Shown here piece by piece: positions 17,076 through 24,769 of a DNA stretch of 64,000 nt. Location: NCBI GenBank assembly GCA_018402545.1, contig JAGYIL010000004.1, positions 62,001 through 126,000 of the forward strand, in the 5' to 3' direction. A program made the position numbers and the translations under genes. Numbering within the stretch: position 1 is the first letter of the stretch; the number at the start of each line of letters is the position of its first letter. Below the pieces are notes generated by a model that was not told the DNA's origin, ran no database searches, and was given only the letters and a program-made list of their open reading frames with translations. The DNA is from Saccharospirillum sp. (GTDB lineage Bacteria > Pseudomonadota > Gammaproteobacteria > Pseudomonadales > Natronospirillaceae).

Positions 17076-18143
17076 ATGCTTCCTGCTGTATTTTTTTCAC
17101 GGTTAATTTTTCTTGCCCAGCGCGCAACCACCAAAACTTCCTCTGTTTTATTCGCCACCTTTAGCCTGGTTCTGCTCGCTACCGGCTGTGCAGACGGCTC
17201 CGGCTCCGATTCTGGCGGCAGCGTCAACAACCAGTCCCAATCGCCCGGCACAGCGCTGCGTACCTCCTCCTTTGAGTCTTCAACACAGTGCCCGAACGGT
17301 GGTGTGCTGCTGGAGCTCGGTTTCGACAAAAACCAAAACGACATCCTGGATGATGACGAAGTGCAGACCACTCAGGAAGTTTGCCATGGCACAAATGGTA
17401 CCGATGGATCCAATGGCACAGACGGTGCGGATGGTGAAGATGGCACCGACGGCGTGGATGGAACTGATGGCGTAAATGGTACGCCCGGGCTGGTAAACCT
17501 GGTCGAACTGAATGTTGAATTACCTGGCCCGAATTGTCCCTATGGCGGAACCCGTATTGACAGTGGCCTGGATGCTGACGGTAACGGCAGCCTGTCAGAA
17601 ACTGAAATTGGCAGCCAGACCCAATATGTATGCGAGCAACAAAGCTGCTTGTGGACAGACAACGACGATGGCACCACCACCATCAGTTGTGATGGTGAAG
17701 ATGACCGTGTGGTATTGAACCCGGATGCACTCGGCTTTACATCTCGTACCAGCTGTGGCGTGTCTATTGATCACCCAGAGGTTGTTGATGCTACGATCCC
17801 GCTGATTTATACCATTGATGCGATTGGTAACGATCTTAAGTTTGTTACCTTGTCAGTACTGGATGGTGATGTACAGATCAGCAATTCCCGGTTGTTAACA
17901 TCAACTGCGAACAACCCGCTGGAATTCGAGCGCAGCGCAATATCGGTGTATTTCGATACTTACCAAGAGGCGACCGGAGGGCGTTACCAGGCACTGTTGA
18001 ACGAAGAATTGAACGAGATGGCACTGGTCTATTTCGATGAAGACGAATTGCCCGGCGATGGGTATGTTGGTTCTCTGTTTCAGGCATTTGCAGATGAAGA
18101 CGGGCCCGGTGTATGCAACCGGGTGCTATCGGTAGCAGATTAA
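17076..18143 (+). CDS. Lipoprotein with DUF7151-like repeats and collagen-like segment
   Basis: 355 residues from the ATG at 17076 (AAAGGA upstream; the in-frame TTG at 17070 overlaps it). A long signal ends in LLATGC. Two Cys-containing repeats of the form CP.GG....G.D.N.N..L...E.......C (about residues 75-110 and 150-190) resemble DUF7151. Between them are about eleven Gly-x-x triplets rich in Thr/Asp (GTNGTDGSNGTDG), a collagen-like stretch. The C-terminal third is an acidic beta-type domain. Proteins of this type are surface-exposed spacers or adhesive lipoproteins. No partner is evident; the next gene is an acyltransferase in the same direction. Confidence 0.7.
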   Translation: MLPAVFFSRLIFLAQRATTKTSSVLFATFSLVLLATGCADGSGSDSGGSVNNQSQSPGTALRTSSFESSTQCPNGGVLLELGFDKNQNDILDDDEVQTTQEVCHGTNGTDGSNGTDGADGEDGTDGVDGTDGVNGTPGLVNLVELNVELPGPNCPYGGTRIDSGLDADGNGSLSETEIGSQTQYVCEQQSCLWTDNDDGTTTISCDGEDDRVVLNPDALGFTSRTSCGVSIDHPEVVDATIPLIYTIDAIGNDLKFVTLSVLDGDVQISNSRLLTSTANNPLEFERSAISVYFDTYQEATGGRYQALLNEELNEMALVYFDEDELPGDGYVGSLFQAFADEDGPGVCNRVLSVAD

Positions 18144-18227
18144 ACGTTGAAATTTTGCTCCAGTTAGCAAGGAAAAACACAATACCGGGTGACTGGTATT
18201 AACCATTACCGTCACCCAGGGATGTGT

Positions 18228-19301
18228 ATGAACAACCTAGCCCGTAGCTTGCATATTGATGTCGCAAAAGGCATTTCCATCATTCTGGTGGCCTTGTCGC
18301 ACAGCAACTTTATTTACTTTGCCCCCAAATTTTCGACTGCCATGGCCTTGTTCCGGATGCCGCTGTTCTTTTTCCTGTCGGGCATTTTCTTCACCACGGC
18401 AGTGAGCTTCAGGCCGTTTTTGATGAAGAAAGCGGATACGCTGCTAAAGCCTTATGCCATTACCATGCTGCTGGTGTTGCTTGTGCTCTTCATGGCAGAC
18501 TCGGGTGCCATGCTGTACAAAATAAAGGTAATTCTTTATGGCAATGGCCAGATAACCAAGTGGGAGCCCTTGTGGTTTCTGACACACCTGTTTGCGTTAC
18601 ATGTCTTGCTGTATCTGATCTTCCGGTTCACCCGCATCAGCGCCTGGCCCTTCTTCCTGAAAGTCGTGTTTGTGGTAGCTTTGCTGTCGGCAGGCAGCCT
18701 GCTGATTGATGTGTTCTGGAACAAGTCGATCTCGATTCTGGGTCGAGCGGTTGAGTTTCCCGGCCTGCCTTTTAGCCTCGATCTGGTGCTGATCAGCAGT
18801 GCTTTCTTCTCGATGGGGTTCTTTTTGAAAGACCGGGTCGTTGAGTTCAAGCCCGTGTCACCGGCGCTGGTGTTTGCACTGCTTGTGCTGGTTGGTGTTG
18901 CGTACTTTACCCAGGCAGAGCTGGTGTTGTTCAAACGAATTCTGAATGAGCCGGTGTTTGCCTTACTTGGTGCATTCAGCGGTATTTACATCGTCTTGTG
19001 TGTGTCCTGGGTGTTATTAAAAACCGACAGGGTTAGCCGGGTGCTGATTCTGTATGGCCAGAAGAGCCTGTTTATTCTGATCTTTCATATGTTCATTGGG
19101 CGAAGCCTGTTCGAGGCCATGATGCGCTATTGGGGTGACCAATATGAGCTGTATTATGCGCTGCTGTCATTCGTGGTGAGTATTGTTGTGCCAATCTACA
19201 TCGCCAGGCTGGTGGCACTCAATAAAGTGCTGACTTTTCTGTACCTGCCATTTACCCGTATTAAACCCCCGGTTTTAGTATTGGGAAAAGAGGGGGCCTG
19301 A
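18228..19301 (+). CDS. Acyltransferase-3 family membrane protein
   Basis: 357 residues from the ATG at 18228 (CAGGG six bases upstream; ATG at 18222 is an alternative). The opening SLHIDVAKGISIILVALSHSNF and the FFLSGIFF segment with about ten hydrophobic spans fit the acyltransferase-3 (OafA/NodX-like) family. These enzymes O-acetylate or O-succinylate extracytoplasmic polysaccharides; the early His in LSHSN is probably the catalytic one. It lies between a surface lipoprotein and a PEP-CTERM gene, so exopolysaccharide or O-antigen decoration is a reasonable inference. It ends at a bidirectional terminator. Confidence 0.8.
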   Translation: MNNLARSLHIDVAKGISIILVALSHSNFIYFAPKFSTAMALFRMPLFFFLSGIFFTTAVSFRPFLMKKADTLLKPYAITMLLVLLVLFMADSGAMLYKIKVILYGNGQITKWEPLWFLTHLFALHVLLYLIFRFTRISAWPFFLKVVFVVALLSAGSLLIDVFWNKSISILGRAVEFPGLPFSLDLVLISSAFFSMGFFLKDRVVEFKPVSPALVFALLVLVGVAYFTQAELVLFKRILNEPVFALLGAFSGIYIVLCVSWVLLKTDRVSRVLILYGQKSLFILIFHMFIGRSLFEAMMRYWGDQYELYYALLSFVVSIVVPIYIARLVALNKVLTFLYLPFTRIKPPVLVLGKEGA

Positions 19302-19316
19302 ACAGCCCCTAGCCAG

Positions 19317-19344
19317 TTGAGCCAACCGGGGTTGGTTGGCTCAA
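19317..19344. terminator. Bidirectional terminator between convergent genes
   Basis: A perfect 11-bp inverted repeat TTGAGCCAACC / GGTTGGCTCAA with a six-base loop lies between the convergent acyltransferase and PEP-CTERM genes. Confidence 0.65.
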
Positions 19345-19354
19345 TAACGGCCTT

Positions 19355-19948
19355 TCAAGAGAGCGACTTCACACGGCGGCGACTGAACATCAAGCCTGCA
19401 AGGCCAAGTCCGACCAGAGCAATTGAGCCAGGCTCAGGGACGCTTACCGCAAATTGGGTGACATGACTGATCACCCAGCCATCCAGTTTTCCATTGCCGT
19501 TTTTATCGACCAGAGGCTCCAGGTCAGCCAGTTGGAAGACGCCCCAGTCGAGGCTAGCCGTATTGGACATCAATGCCCACGATTTGGCATTTTTGATGAG
19601 GTAGTAGGCTGGCTCCTGGCTTAGAGAGAAGGCAAAAACGTTATCGCCATCGGTACTGAACAGGCCGACATCCTCGTCTTTCACCGAATACTGAAGCTCG
19701 GGCGAGCTGTTCAGAATCGAGTTCACCCAGGACGTCTCTGTCGTAGGGTTGGAATTGTCGAGTGAATCGGTAATGGCAAGAACCGAGTCTGTTTCGCCAA
19801 CGTCAGTGCCATTGAAGCTACCGGCATCAGTGATGACGTAAGCCTGAGTGGTGCCAGCGAGTGCGCCTAACAACAAACATGTTGCCAGGGGTTTAAATAA
19901 GGGTTTAGCGGAGCTTAGAGGGCTCACGTACTGCTTGGAAGACATCAT
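19355..19948 (-). CDS. PEP-CTERM sorting domain protein
   Basis: About 197 residues. The start is placed at the ATG at 19948 (19945 is equally possible) because the longer open frame begins inside the sigma54 promoter; GGATGGTGG precedes it. An N-terminal signal peptide (hydrophobic LATCLLLGALAGTTQA) leads into an Asp/Ser-rich domain of unknown fold. The C-terminus is VPEPGSIALVGLGLAGLMFSRRRVKSLS-like: PEP motif, membrane helix and Arg-rich tail, the exosortase signal. Control by PrsR is supported by the box and -24/-12 element upstream, and a CRP-type site lies between them. Confidence 0.88.
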   Translation of the reverse strand: MMSSKQYVSPLSSAKPLFKPLATCLLLGALAGTTQAYVITDAGSFNGTDVGETDSVLAITDSLDNSNPTTETSWVNSILNSSPELQYSVKDEDVGLFSTDGDNVFAFSLSQEPAYYLIKNAKSWALMSNTASLDWGVFQLADLEPLVDKNGNGKLDGWVISHVTQFAVSVPEPGSIALVGLGLAGLMFSRRRVKSLS

Positions 19949-19991
19949 ATACCACCATCCTATGGGAGTTATGTCGGGCAATATGATGCTG

Positions 19992-20007
19992 AGCAAAGGC
20001 TATGCCA
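19992..20007 (-). promoter_or_regulatory. sigma54 (-24/-12) promoter of PEP-CTERM gene 19355-19948
   Basis: The minus strand reads TGGCATAGCCTTTGCT: GG and GC at -24/-12 with correct spacing and an intact TTGCT. It is 43 bases before the chosen start codon. Confidence 0.8.
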
Positions 20008-20029
20008 TTGAGATGTAAGTCTTGCTGGG

Positions 20030-20045
20030 TGTGACTTGTGTCACA
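20030..20045. promoter_or_regulatory. CRP-type site within PEP-CTERM promoter region
   Basis: TGTGA-CTTGTG-TCACA is an exact TGTGA-N6-TCACA palindrome. It lies between the sigma54 element (19992-20007) and the PEP-CTERM box (20061-20077). CRP/Vfr-family binding would place cAMP control on, or repression of, this sigma54 promoter. Confidence 0.55.
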
Positions 20046-20060
20046 AATGAAAGATCAGAT

Positions 20061-20077
20061 TGTAAAATGAACCGACA
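20061..20077 (+). promoter_or_regulatory. PEP-CTERM box (putative PrsR site), perfect match
   Basis: TGTAAAATGAACCGACA, fitting TGTAAA-N6-CGACA. It lies 53 bp upstream of the sigma54 element of the PEP-CTERM gene at 19355-19948. Assigning it to PrsR is inferred from its recurrence before three PEP-CTERM genes and the nearby prsKR genes. Confidence 0.7.
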
Positions 20078-20080
20078 CAA

Positions 20081-20491
20081 TCATTGTTCTTGCCGGTGCG
20101 ACAGCTGTGCAATCAGGCCCTCGGGTATCGAGGGCCGACCGCGCTGATTCAACGCTGTTGCGATTATTTTTGCATCCAGGCAGAGGGCATTGTCCGACTG
20201 CCGGATCACGCTTTGTTCAAATACAAACCGGATTCTGTCCATCATGCTGAAATTCAGGCCGATGTAGAACTCATCCTGGCTGGTGAGCGAGCGCTTGTAG
20301 TTCAGTTCGGCCCGCACGACCACCAGGTTGATGCCCTCGCGGGCCAGGGCGGCGAAGTCGACACCCCGGTCCAGCAGGAATTCGTGCCGGCAATGCTCCA
20401 GGTAGTTCTGGTAGACCGCATTGTTGACGATGCCCTGCAGGTCGCATTCATAATCGCGGACTTTGAAGTCGAGTCTGTACTGATAGCTCAT
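20081..20491 (-). CDS. Acyl-CoA thioesterase, hot-dog (4HBT) family
   Basis: 136 residues. The opening FKVRDYECDLQGIVNNAVYQNYLEHCR matches the 4HBT/YbgC-type hot-dog fold, with the DxxGxVNNxxYxxYxE active-site pattern (Asp and Glu present). It should hydrolyse acyl- or hydroxybenzoyl-type CoA thioesters in the cytoplasm. Its ATG overlaps the stop of the upstream histone-deacetylase-like gene (ATGA), so the two are co-translated. Substrate unknown. Confidence 0.8.
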   Translation of the reverse strand: MSYQYRLDFKVRDYECDLQGIVNNAVYQNYLEHCRHEFLLDRGVDFAALAREGINLVVVRAELNYKRSLTSQDEFYIGLNFSMMDRIRFVFEQSVIRQSDNALCLDAKIIATALNQRGRPSIPEGLIAQLSHRQEQ

Positions 20492-21519
20492 TGGTTCGAT
20501 TCAAACCCTTCCAGAACATTAACGGCGTTAATGCCGATGGCGTCGACATCGTACCCGCCTTCCATAGTGAACAGGGTCGGCAGGTTCAGGCTGGCGATGC
20601 GCTGGCCCATGGTCAGGTAGTCGGCCGAGGTCAGTTTAAAGAAGGAGATCGGGTCTCCTTCGAAGGTATCTACCCCCAGCGCCACGATGATGGCATCCGG
20701 CGCGTACCGTTCGATTTCCCGACACGCCTTTTCCAGCCCTTCCTGCCAGACGCTAAATGGGGTGTTGGGTGGATAGGCAATGTTCAGGTTATACCCCTCG
20801 CCTTCGCCCTCACCGGTTTCGTCTTCAAAACCGAGGAAATGCGGGAAGGCAAAGTCCGGGTCGCCGTGCAGGCTGATGGTGAGCACATCGTTGCGGTTGT
20901 AGAAGATGCTTTGAGTGCCATTGCCGTGATGGAAATCGACATCGAGAATCGCCACGCGTTGCGCGCCCTGGTCCAGAAACGCCTGGGCAGAGATGGCGGC
21001 GTTGTTGAAAAAGCAGTAGCCGCCGTACATGTCGGAAGCCGCATGATGGCCGGGCGGGCGACACAGGGCGAATGCCGCCCGGTCGCCGCTGGCGACGCGC
21101 TTCTGTGCCGTTAGCGCTACCTGGGCGGAGGCATAGGCGGCATCCCAGGTGCCTTCAGTAATGGAAGACTCGGCTGAAAAGCTGAAGTAACCGAGGCGGC
21201 CATCAATGTCTTTGGGTTCGCGGTGTCTCATGCCCCGCCCGGCCCAGATGGCGGGTATGGCTTCGCCGGGCTTGCCAGCGGCGGTCCATTCGTCCCAGCA
21301 CTGTTTGAGAAAGTCGACATAGTCGGCGCCGTGAATACGCAGTATCGGATCGAGACCGAATTCTTCGGGTTCGATGACATCGCCCAGCTTCTGATGAATC
21401 ACCCGCGCGAGAATGGTCTCAGCCCGGGAGGGTTTTTCGTAGGGGTCGACCAGAATGCCGCCATCGAGTTCAGACTTGACCGTACGGCGGTGATGCAGGG
21501 GCGAGAAAACGGTTTTCAT
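20488..21519 (-). CDS. Histone deacetylase family protein (class II-like amidohydrolase)
   Basis: 343 residues from the ATG at 21519, where homology begins (FSPLHHRRTVKSELDGG); the longer frame adds a poor N-terminus. Zn-amidohydrolase motifs are present: RPPGHHAASDMYGGYCFFNNAAI (paired His general base), DVDFHHGNGTQ (metal-binding Asp and His) and MEGGYD near the end. Bacterial members deacetylate polyamines or other small acetylated amines rather than histones. Operon partner is the downstream thioesterase, with a four-base overlap. Confidence 0.85.
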   Translation of the reverse strand: MKTVFSPLHHRRTVKSELDGGILVDPYEKPSRAETILARVIHQKLGDVIEPEEFGLDPILRIHGADYVDFLKQCWDEWTAAGKPGEAIPAIWAGRGMRHREPKDIDGRLGYFSFSAESSITEGTWDAAYASAQVALTAQKRVASGDRAAFALCRPPGHHAASDMYGGYCFFNNAAISAQAFLDQGAQRVAILDVDFHHGNGTQSIFYNRNDVLTISLHGDPDFAFPHFLGFEDETGEGEGEGYNLNIAYPPNTPFSVWQEGLEKACREIERYAPDAIIVALGVDTFEGDPISFFKLTSADYLTMGQRIASLNLPTLFTMEGGYDVDAIGINAVNVLEGFESNQ

Positions 21520-21613
21520 GGCGGTTGAGATCCGTGAATTTGGGAAAGCGCACTTTCTCACAGCAGAGCGGATCTCTCAATGCTTTGGCGTGGCATGGGG
21601 CCTGGAAGTCGGG

Positions 21614-21644
21614 CATAAAAAAACCCACCAAAAGGTGGGTTTCC
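21614..21644 (-). terminator. Terminator of PEP-CTERM gene 21664-22173
   Basis: A nine-bp stem AAACCCACC / GGTGGGTTT with a four-base loop, followed on the minus strand by a run of T. It is 20 bases after the stop codon. Confidence 0.8.
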
Positions 21645-21663
21645 AAATGCGCTGATGGTTACA

Positions 21664-22173
21664 TCAGGCAGTGGTGTCTCTGCGACGACGGGCAGCAAAC
21701 AAGCCCAGCAGGCCAGCACCGACGAGGGCGATGGTACCTGGCTCAGGCACTTCGGTGATGACCGACAGTACTGAGTTGCCGACGTAGAAATCACCCAGCA
21801 AGGACGTTACGGTCACGTCCAGCATGCCATCGGCGTTCAGTGAAGCCAGGGCTTGCAGTTCCAGTTCGCTGTTGAAGTCGTTGGCGAGGAACGTAACACC
21901 GCCAGTATCGAAGTCGAAATCTTCAACGGTAACCAGAGTCCACTCAAAGCTTTCCCACCACTTGTCGTTATCGTCACGGATATCGATGCTCAGGGTGCCG
22001 CTTACTGCAGTGCCCAGGGTGAACGCATCGTCGTTCAGATCGTGTGTGTAGGAGAACGACTGCCAGGTAGACAGATACTGGTTCTGTTCGACGGTATCAA
22101 CGATCAGGCCAGCGTGAGCAACAGAGACACTCGCTACCAGGCCGATAAGAGTCAAACCTATATTTTTTAACAT
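21664..22173 (-). CDS. PEP-CTERM sorting domain protein (tandem copy A)
   Basis: 169 residues with a signal peptide (MLKNIGLTLIGLVASVSVAHA). The central beta-rich domain has GTLSIDIRDDNDKWWESFEW and FYVGNSVLSVI. A C-terminal VPEPGTIALVGAGLLGLF helix ends in ARRRRDTTA, a standard exosortase signal. It is a close tandem duplicate of the gene at 22467-22976, with the same length, similar terminators and similar upstream boxes. It is probably a surface or matrix protein. An AAGGGGTT stretch precedes the start. Confidence 0.9.
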   Translation of the reverse strand: MLKNIGLTLIGLVASVSVAHAGLIVDTVEQNQYLSTWQSFSYTHDLNDDAFTLGTAVSGTLSIDIRDDNDKWWESFEWTLVTVEDFDFDTGGVTFLANDFNSELELQALASLNADGMLDVTVTSLLGDFYVGNSVLSVITEVPEPGTIALVGAGLLGLFAARRRRDTTA

Positions 22174-22232
22174 GAAAGAACCCCTTCCTTTGAGAGATGT
22201 AACGTTTCCATTTTCATGGCTGGCGTAACAGG

Positions 22233-22248
22233 TGCAAAGCTCGGGCCA
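22233..22248 (-). promoter_or_regulatory. sigma54 (-24/-12) promoter of PEP-CTERM gene 21664-22173
   Basis: The minus strand reads TGGCCCGAGCTTTGCA, one mismatch from TGGCACG-N4-TTGCW. It lies 59 bases before the start codon. Confidence 0.8.
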
Positions 22249-22311
22249 ACCTCTTTAGGGCCCGGCATTCCGGTGTTTGGTGGCAAAGGAGTAGCCTGAT
22301 ATATTCAGCCC

Positions 22312-22328
22312 TGTAAAACTTGTCGACA
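22312..22328 (+). promoter_or_regulatory. PEP-CTERM box (putative PrsR site), perfect match
   Basis: TGTAAAACTTGTCGACA, 63 bp upstream of the sigma54 element at 22233-22248. It shares all but one of 20 bases with the box at 23135-23151. Confidence 0.7.
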
Positions 22329-22421
22329 TTGAACAGGGCTGCCGGCAGCCTGGAATGAGCCCGGCGGGCCCAACTGAGCTGCAGGCGGTTTTTAACGGTT
22401 GGCCAGGGGGTGTCCTGGCAT

Positions 22422-22447
22422 AAAAAACCCACCTTTCAGTGGGTTTC
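22422..22447 (-). terminator. Terminator of PEP-CTERM gene 22467-22976
   Basis: Stem AAACCCAC / GTGGGTTT with a six-base loop and a T-run on the minus strand, 20 bases after the stop. The stem is the same as at 21614-21644, so the terminator belongs to the duplicated unit. Confidence 0.75.
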
Positions 22448-22466
22448 CGTTGCCATGACCTTTATC

Positions 22467-22976
22467 TCAGGCGTTGGCGTCTTTGCGCCTGCGCGCCACG
22501 AACAACCCGAAGGCACCTGCGCCCAGCAGCGCAATGGTACCCGGCTCGGGGACTTCAGAGATAACCGATAAAACAGACTTGCCCACGTAGAAGTCGCCCA
22601 GCAGCGACACCACGGTTACATCCAGCAAGCCATCGGTATTCAGTGAGGCCAGGGCTTTAAGCCCCAAATCGTTGCTAAAGTCATTGGCGTAGAAACTGAA
22701 GCCGTCGGTATCGAAATCGAAATCCTCGACAATCACCAGAGTCCACTCAAAACTTTCCCACCAGCCATCCTGGTCGTCACGAATGTCGATGCTTAAAGTA
22801 CCGCTGACCGCAGAGCCCAGCGTAAAGCCATCGTCATTGATATCGTGAGTGTAGGAATACGACTGCCAGGTGGAGAGATACCGGTCATTTTCGATGGTAT
22901 CGGTGATCAAACCGGCGTGGGCAACGGAAATGCTCGTCACCAGGCCCGCCAGTGTCAGACCTATCATTTTCAACAT
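22467..22976 (-). CDS. PEP-CTERM sorting domain protein (tandem copy B)
   Basis: 169 residues, aligning end to end without gaps with the gene at 21664-22173. It starts with MLKMIGLTLAGLVTSISVAHA and ends in VPEPGTIALLGAGAFGLF plus VARRRKDANA. The middle repeats GTLSIDIRDDQDGWWESFEW. Substitutions are spread along the protein, so the duplication is not recent. Its sigma54 element is the weakest of the set, although its box is perfect; expression may differ from copy A. Confidence 0.9.
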   Translation of the reverse strand: MLKMIGLTLAGLVTSISVAHAGLITDTIENDRYLSTWQSYSYTHDINDDGFTLGSAVSGTLSIDIRDDQDGWWESFEWTLVIVEDFDFDTDGFSFYANDFSNDLGLKALASLNTDGLLDVTVVSLLGDFYVGKSVLSVISEVPEPGTIALLGAGAFGLFVARRRKDANA

Positions 22977-23045
22977 GTTTGCACCCTATCCTTTGAGAGA
23001 AACGTTTACTCCTTATTGCACCATTCACATGGCTTTATATTAGCG

Positions 23046-23061
23046 TGCACTAATCACACCA
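23046..23061 (-). promoter_or_regulatory. Probable sigma54 promoter of PEP-CTERM gene 22467-22976
   Basis: The minus strand reads TGGTGTGATTAGTGCA: GG and GC at the required spacing, but a weak interior. The helical-phase relation to the box (73 bp) supports it. Confidence 0.5.
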
Positions 23062-23134
23062 TTGTCTTAAGCGGCCCGTGGGCTCCAGTGGCCGATGTCT
23101 GATCAGCCGTTTTGCCGTGAAAAGGGGTCGACAC

Positions 23135-23151
23135 TGTAAAACTTGCCGACA
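23135..23151 (+). promoter_or_regulatory. PEP-CTERM box (putative PrsR site), perfect match
   Basis: TGTAAAACTTGCCGACA, 73 bp upstream of the sigma54-like element at 23046-23061. It starts directly after the stop codon of the DUF2061 gene. Confidence 0.7.
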
Positions 23152-23152
23152 T

Positions 23153-23431
23153 TCAGGCGCGCAGTGCCTCAAGGTCTGCGTTGTTGCTCCTGGGGTGCTT
23201 AAGTCGGCTCCAGACTTTTTCATGAAAATAGAAAGCAACGGTGTTGATGGCCGGTTCCACCATGGCCACCAGGCTGCCGATCAGGATGTCGCCGGTCAGC
23301 GCCCAGGTCACCAGAAAGGCGACTGTGAAGTGCATGACGGCGAAGGTGACGGTTTTGACCAGATCGCGATTATGGGTCAGGGCTCTGGTTTTTTGCAGTG
23401 CTAGGTACATGAGTGCGCTTACCTGTGACAT
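23153..23431 (-). CDS. DUF2061 family small membrane protein
   Basis: 92 residues. The core RALTHNRDLVKTVTFAVMHF..AFLVTWALTGD, followed by ...EPAINTVAFYFHEKVWSRL, is the DUF2061 pattern: two membrane helices and a conserved YxHExxW end. The function of the family is unknown. An internal Met at residue 8 is an alternative start. It is upstream of, and probably separate from, the PEP-CTERM gene, whose box begins at its stop. Confidence 0.8.
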   Translation of the reverse strand: MSQVSALMYLALQKTRALTHNRDLVKTVTFAVMHFTVAFLVTWALTGDILIGSLVAMVEPAINTVAFYFHEKVWSRLKHPRSNNADLEALRA

Positions 23432-23510
23432 TCATTGATACTGCAAATGATAAGCGCTTTCATTAAAAGTTAAAGGGTATCGAAGTTATCTGGCTGATAG
23501 TTCTGCTATA

Positions 23511-24713
23511 TCAACCGGCCTTCATCCGCCGGAAGGCCAGCCAGCGCCACAGGCGCTCGAGCGGCCCCTGGCCGATGCGGGTAATCCAGAAGTGGGCGAC
23601 CCCAATCTGCAATACCGTGACCACAACGACGATCAGCAGGGTTTCCAGCCGGTTCAGGTTGCCCCACAGGCCGGGTGTAATTTGCGAGAAGAACAACACG
23701 GTGAGTGTCGACTGGCTGAGATACAGCGTAAAAGCCATGTTGCCGGTGTTTCTGAGCGCGGTGACCAGCCAGTGCCCTGATTTCGCCAGTGGCACCAGCA
23801 GCGAAGCATAACCGATCGCCATGGGTGGGCCCGCTATCATCATCAGGCTGATGGTCGCTTGTGCCGCGCTGGAGTCCAACCCCCAGAAATAACGCAACCC
23901 CAAAACCCCGGCCCCCCAAAGAAACCCGAGCGCCCACAACGGCAGCGCCCAGCGCCAGGCAGTCGGGTTGTTAAAAAAGCCGACACGGTACAGTGCAACA
24001 CCGATCAGCATTAGCCCGGTGCTGAACCAGAAGGTAATGAACGGCATCAACATGAGCATGAAGGCGTTTTCAGTGATGTTGAATAGCGTTCGTTCGCCCA
24101 GTTCACTGTTTCTGGCGCGCAGCTCTGCGAGCGCTTCCTGGCTGTAAGGCAGATCGGGTACCTGCATCAGGTTCTCGCCGGTCATCAATGAGCCAAAGAG
24201 GGTATAGCCGAGGAGCAGCTGGCCGATCAGCAGAAACACAATGCCGGTGGTGACCAGGCGGCGCACGGAATCGCCCAGGTGGCGAATCACGAAGAAACCA
24301 CAGAGTGCATACAACGCCAGCACATCGCCGAACCAGATAAAGAAACCGTGCAACAGGCCAATAACCAGCAACCAGCCCAGCCGGCGCTTGATCCAGGATT
24401 TGGGAGCTGTGCCGCGGTGTTCCATTCGGTCCCACTGCACCGCCAGGCCAACCCCGAACAGCAGGCTGAACAGGCTCATGAAGCGGGATTCGACGAACAG
24501 CGACTGGAACAGATACACCCAGTCATCGACCGGGCCACTCGTCTCGTGCCAGCGCGGTACCGAGTAGGCGATGTCTGGGGCGGTCATCGAGTAGATGTTC
24601 ATGATGTAGATGCCGAGAATGGCAACACCGCGTATCAGGTCGAGGCTGTCGATCCGGTTCTGTGTGCTGGTCGGTTGCATGGCGGGTGGGCGGCCAGGTT
24701 GGGAAGTTGCCAT
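23511..24713 (-). CDS. DUF418 domain membrane protein
   Basis: About 400 residues. RIDSLDLIRGVAILGIYIMNIYS at the N-terminus and about ten hydrophobic spans, ending with the PLERLWRWLAF motif, match the DUF418 family (YeiB-like). The function is uncertain, but members resemble acyltransferase-3 transporters and often sit by envelope genes. No good ribosome site separates the starts at 24713, 24680 and the GTG at 24758; the domain itself starts after 24680. It lies 12 bases or more after the DUF6064 gene in the same direction. Confidence 0.75.
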   Translation of the reverse strand: MATSQPGRPPAMQPTSTQNRIDSLDLIRGVAILGIYIMNIYSMTAPDIAYSVPRWHETSGPVDDWVYLFQSLFVESRFMSLFSLLFGVGLAVQWDRMEHRGTAPKSWIKRRLGWLLVIGLLHGFFIWFGDVLALYALCGFFVIRHLGDSVRRLVTTGIVFLLIGQLLLGYTLFGSLMTGENLMQVPDLPYSQEALAELRARNSELGERTLFNITENAFMLMLMPFITFWFSTGLMLIGVALYRVGFFNNPTAWRWALPLWALGFLWGAGVLGLRYFWGLDSSAAQATISLMMIAGPPMAIGYASLLVPLAKSGHWLVTALRNTGNMAFTLYLSQSTLTVLFFSQITPGLWGNLNRLETLLIVVVVTVLQIGVAHFWITRIGQGPLERLWRWLAFRRMKAG

Positions 24714-24769
24714 GCAGTTTGCCAGAAAAACCAGAGGCGGGTTACCGCCGTCAGTCACAGAAAAGGGAT

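Noticed and set aside
20492-20515. tRNA-like GGTTCGATTC
   Set aside because: It is the end of the histone-deacetylase-like coding sequence; no cloverleaf can be drawn around it.
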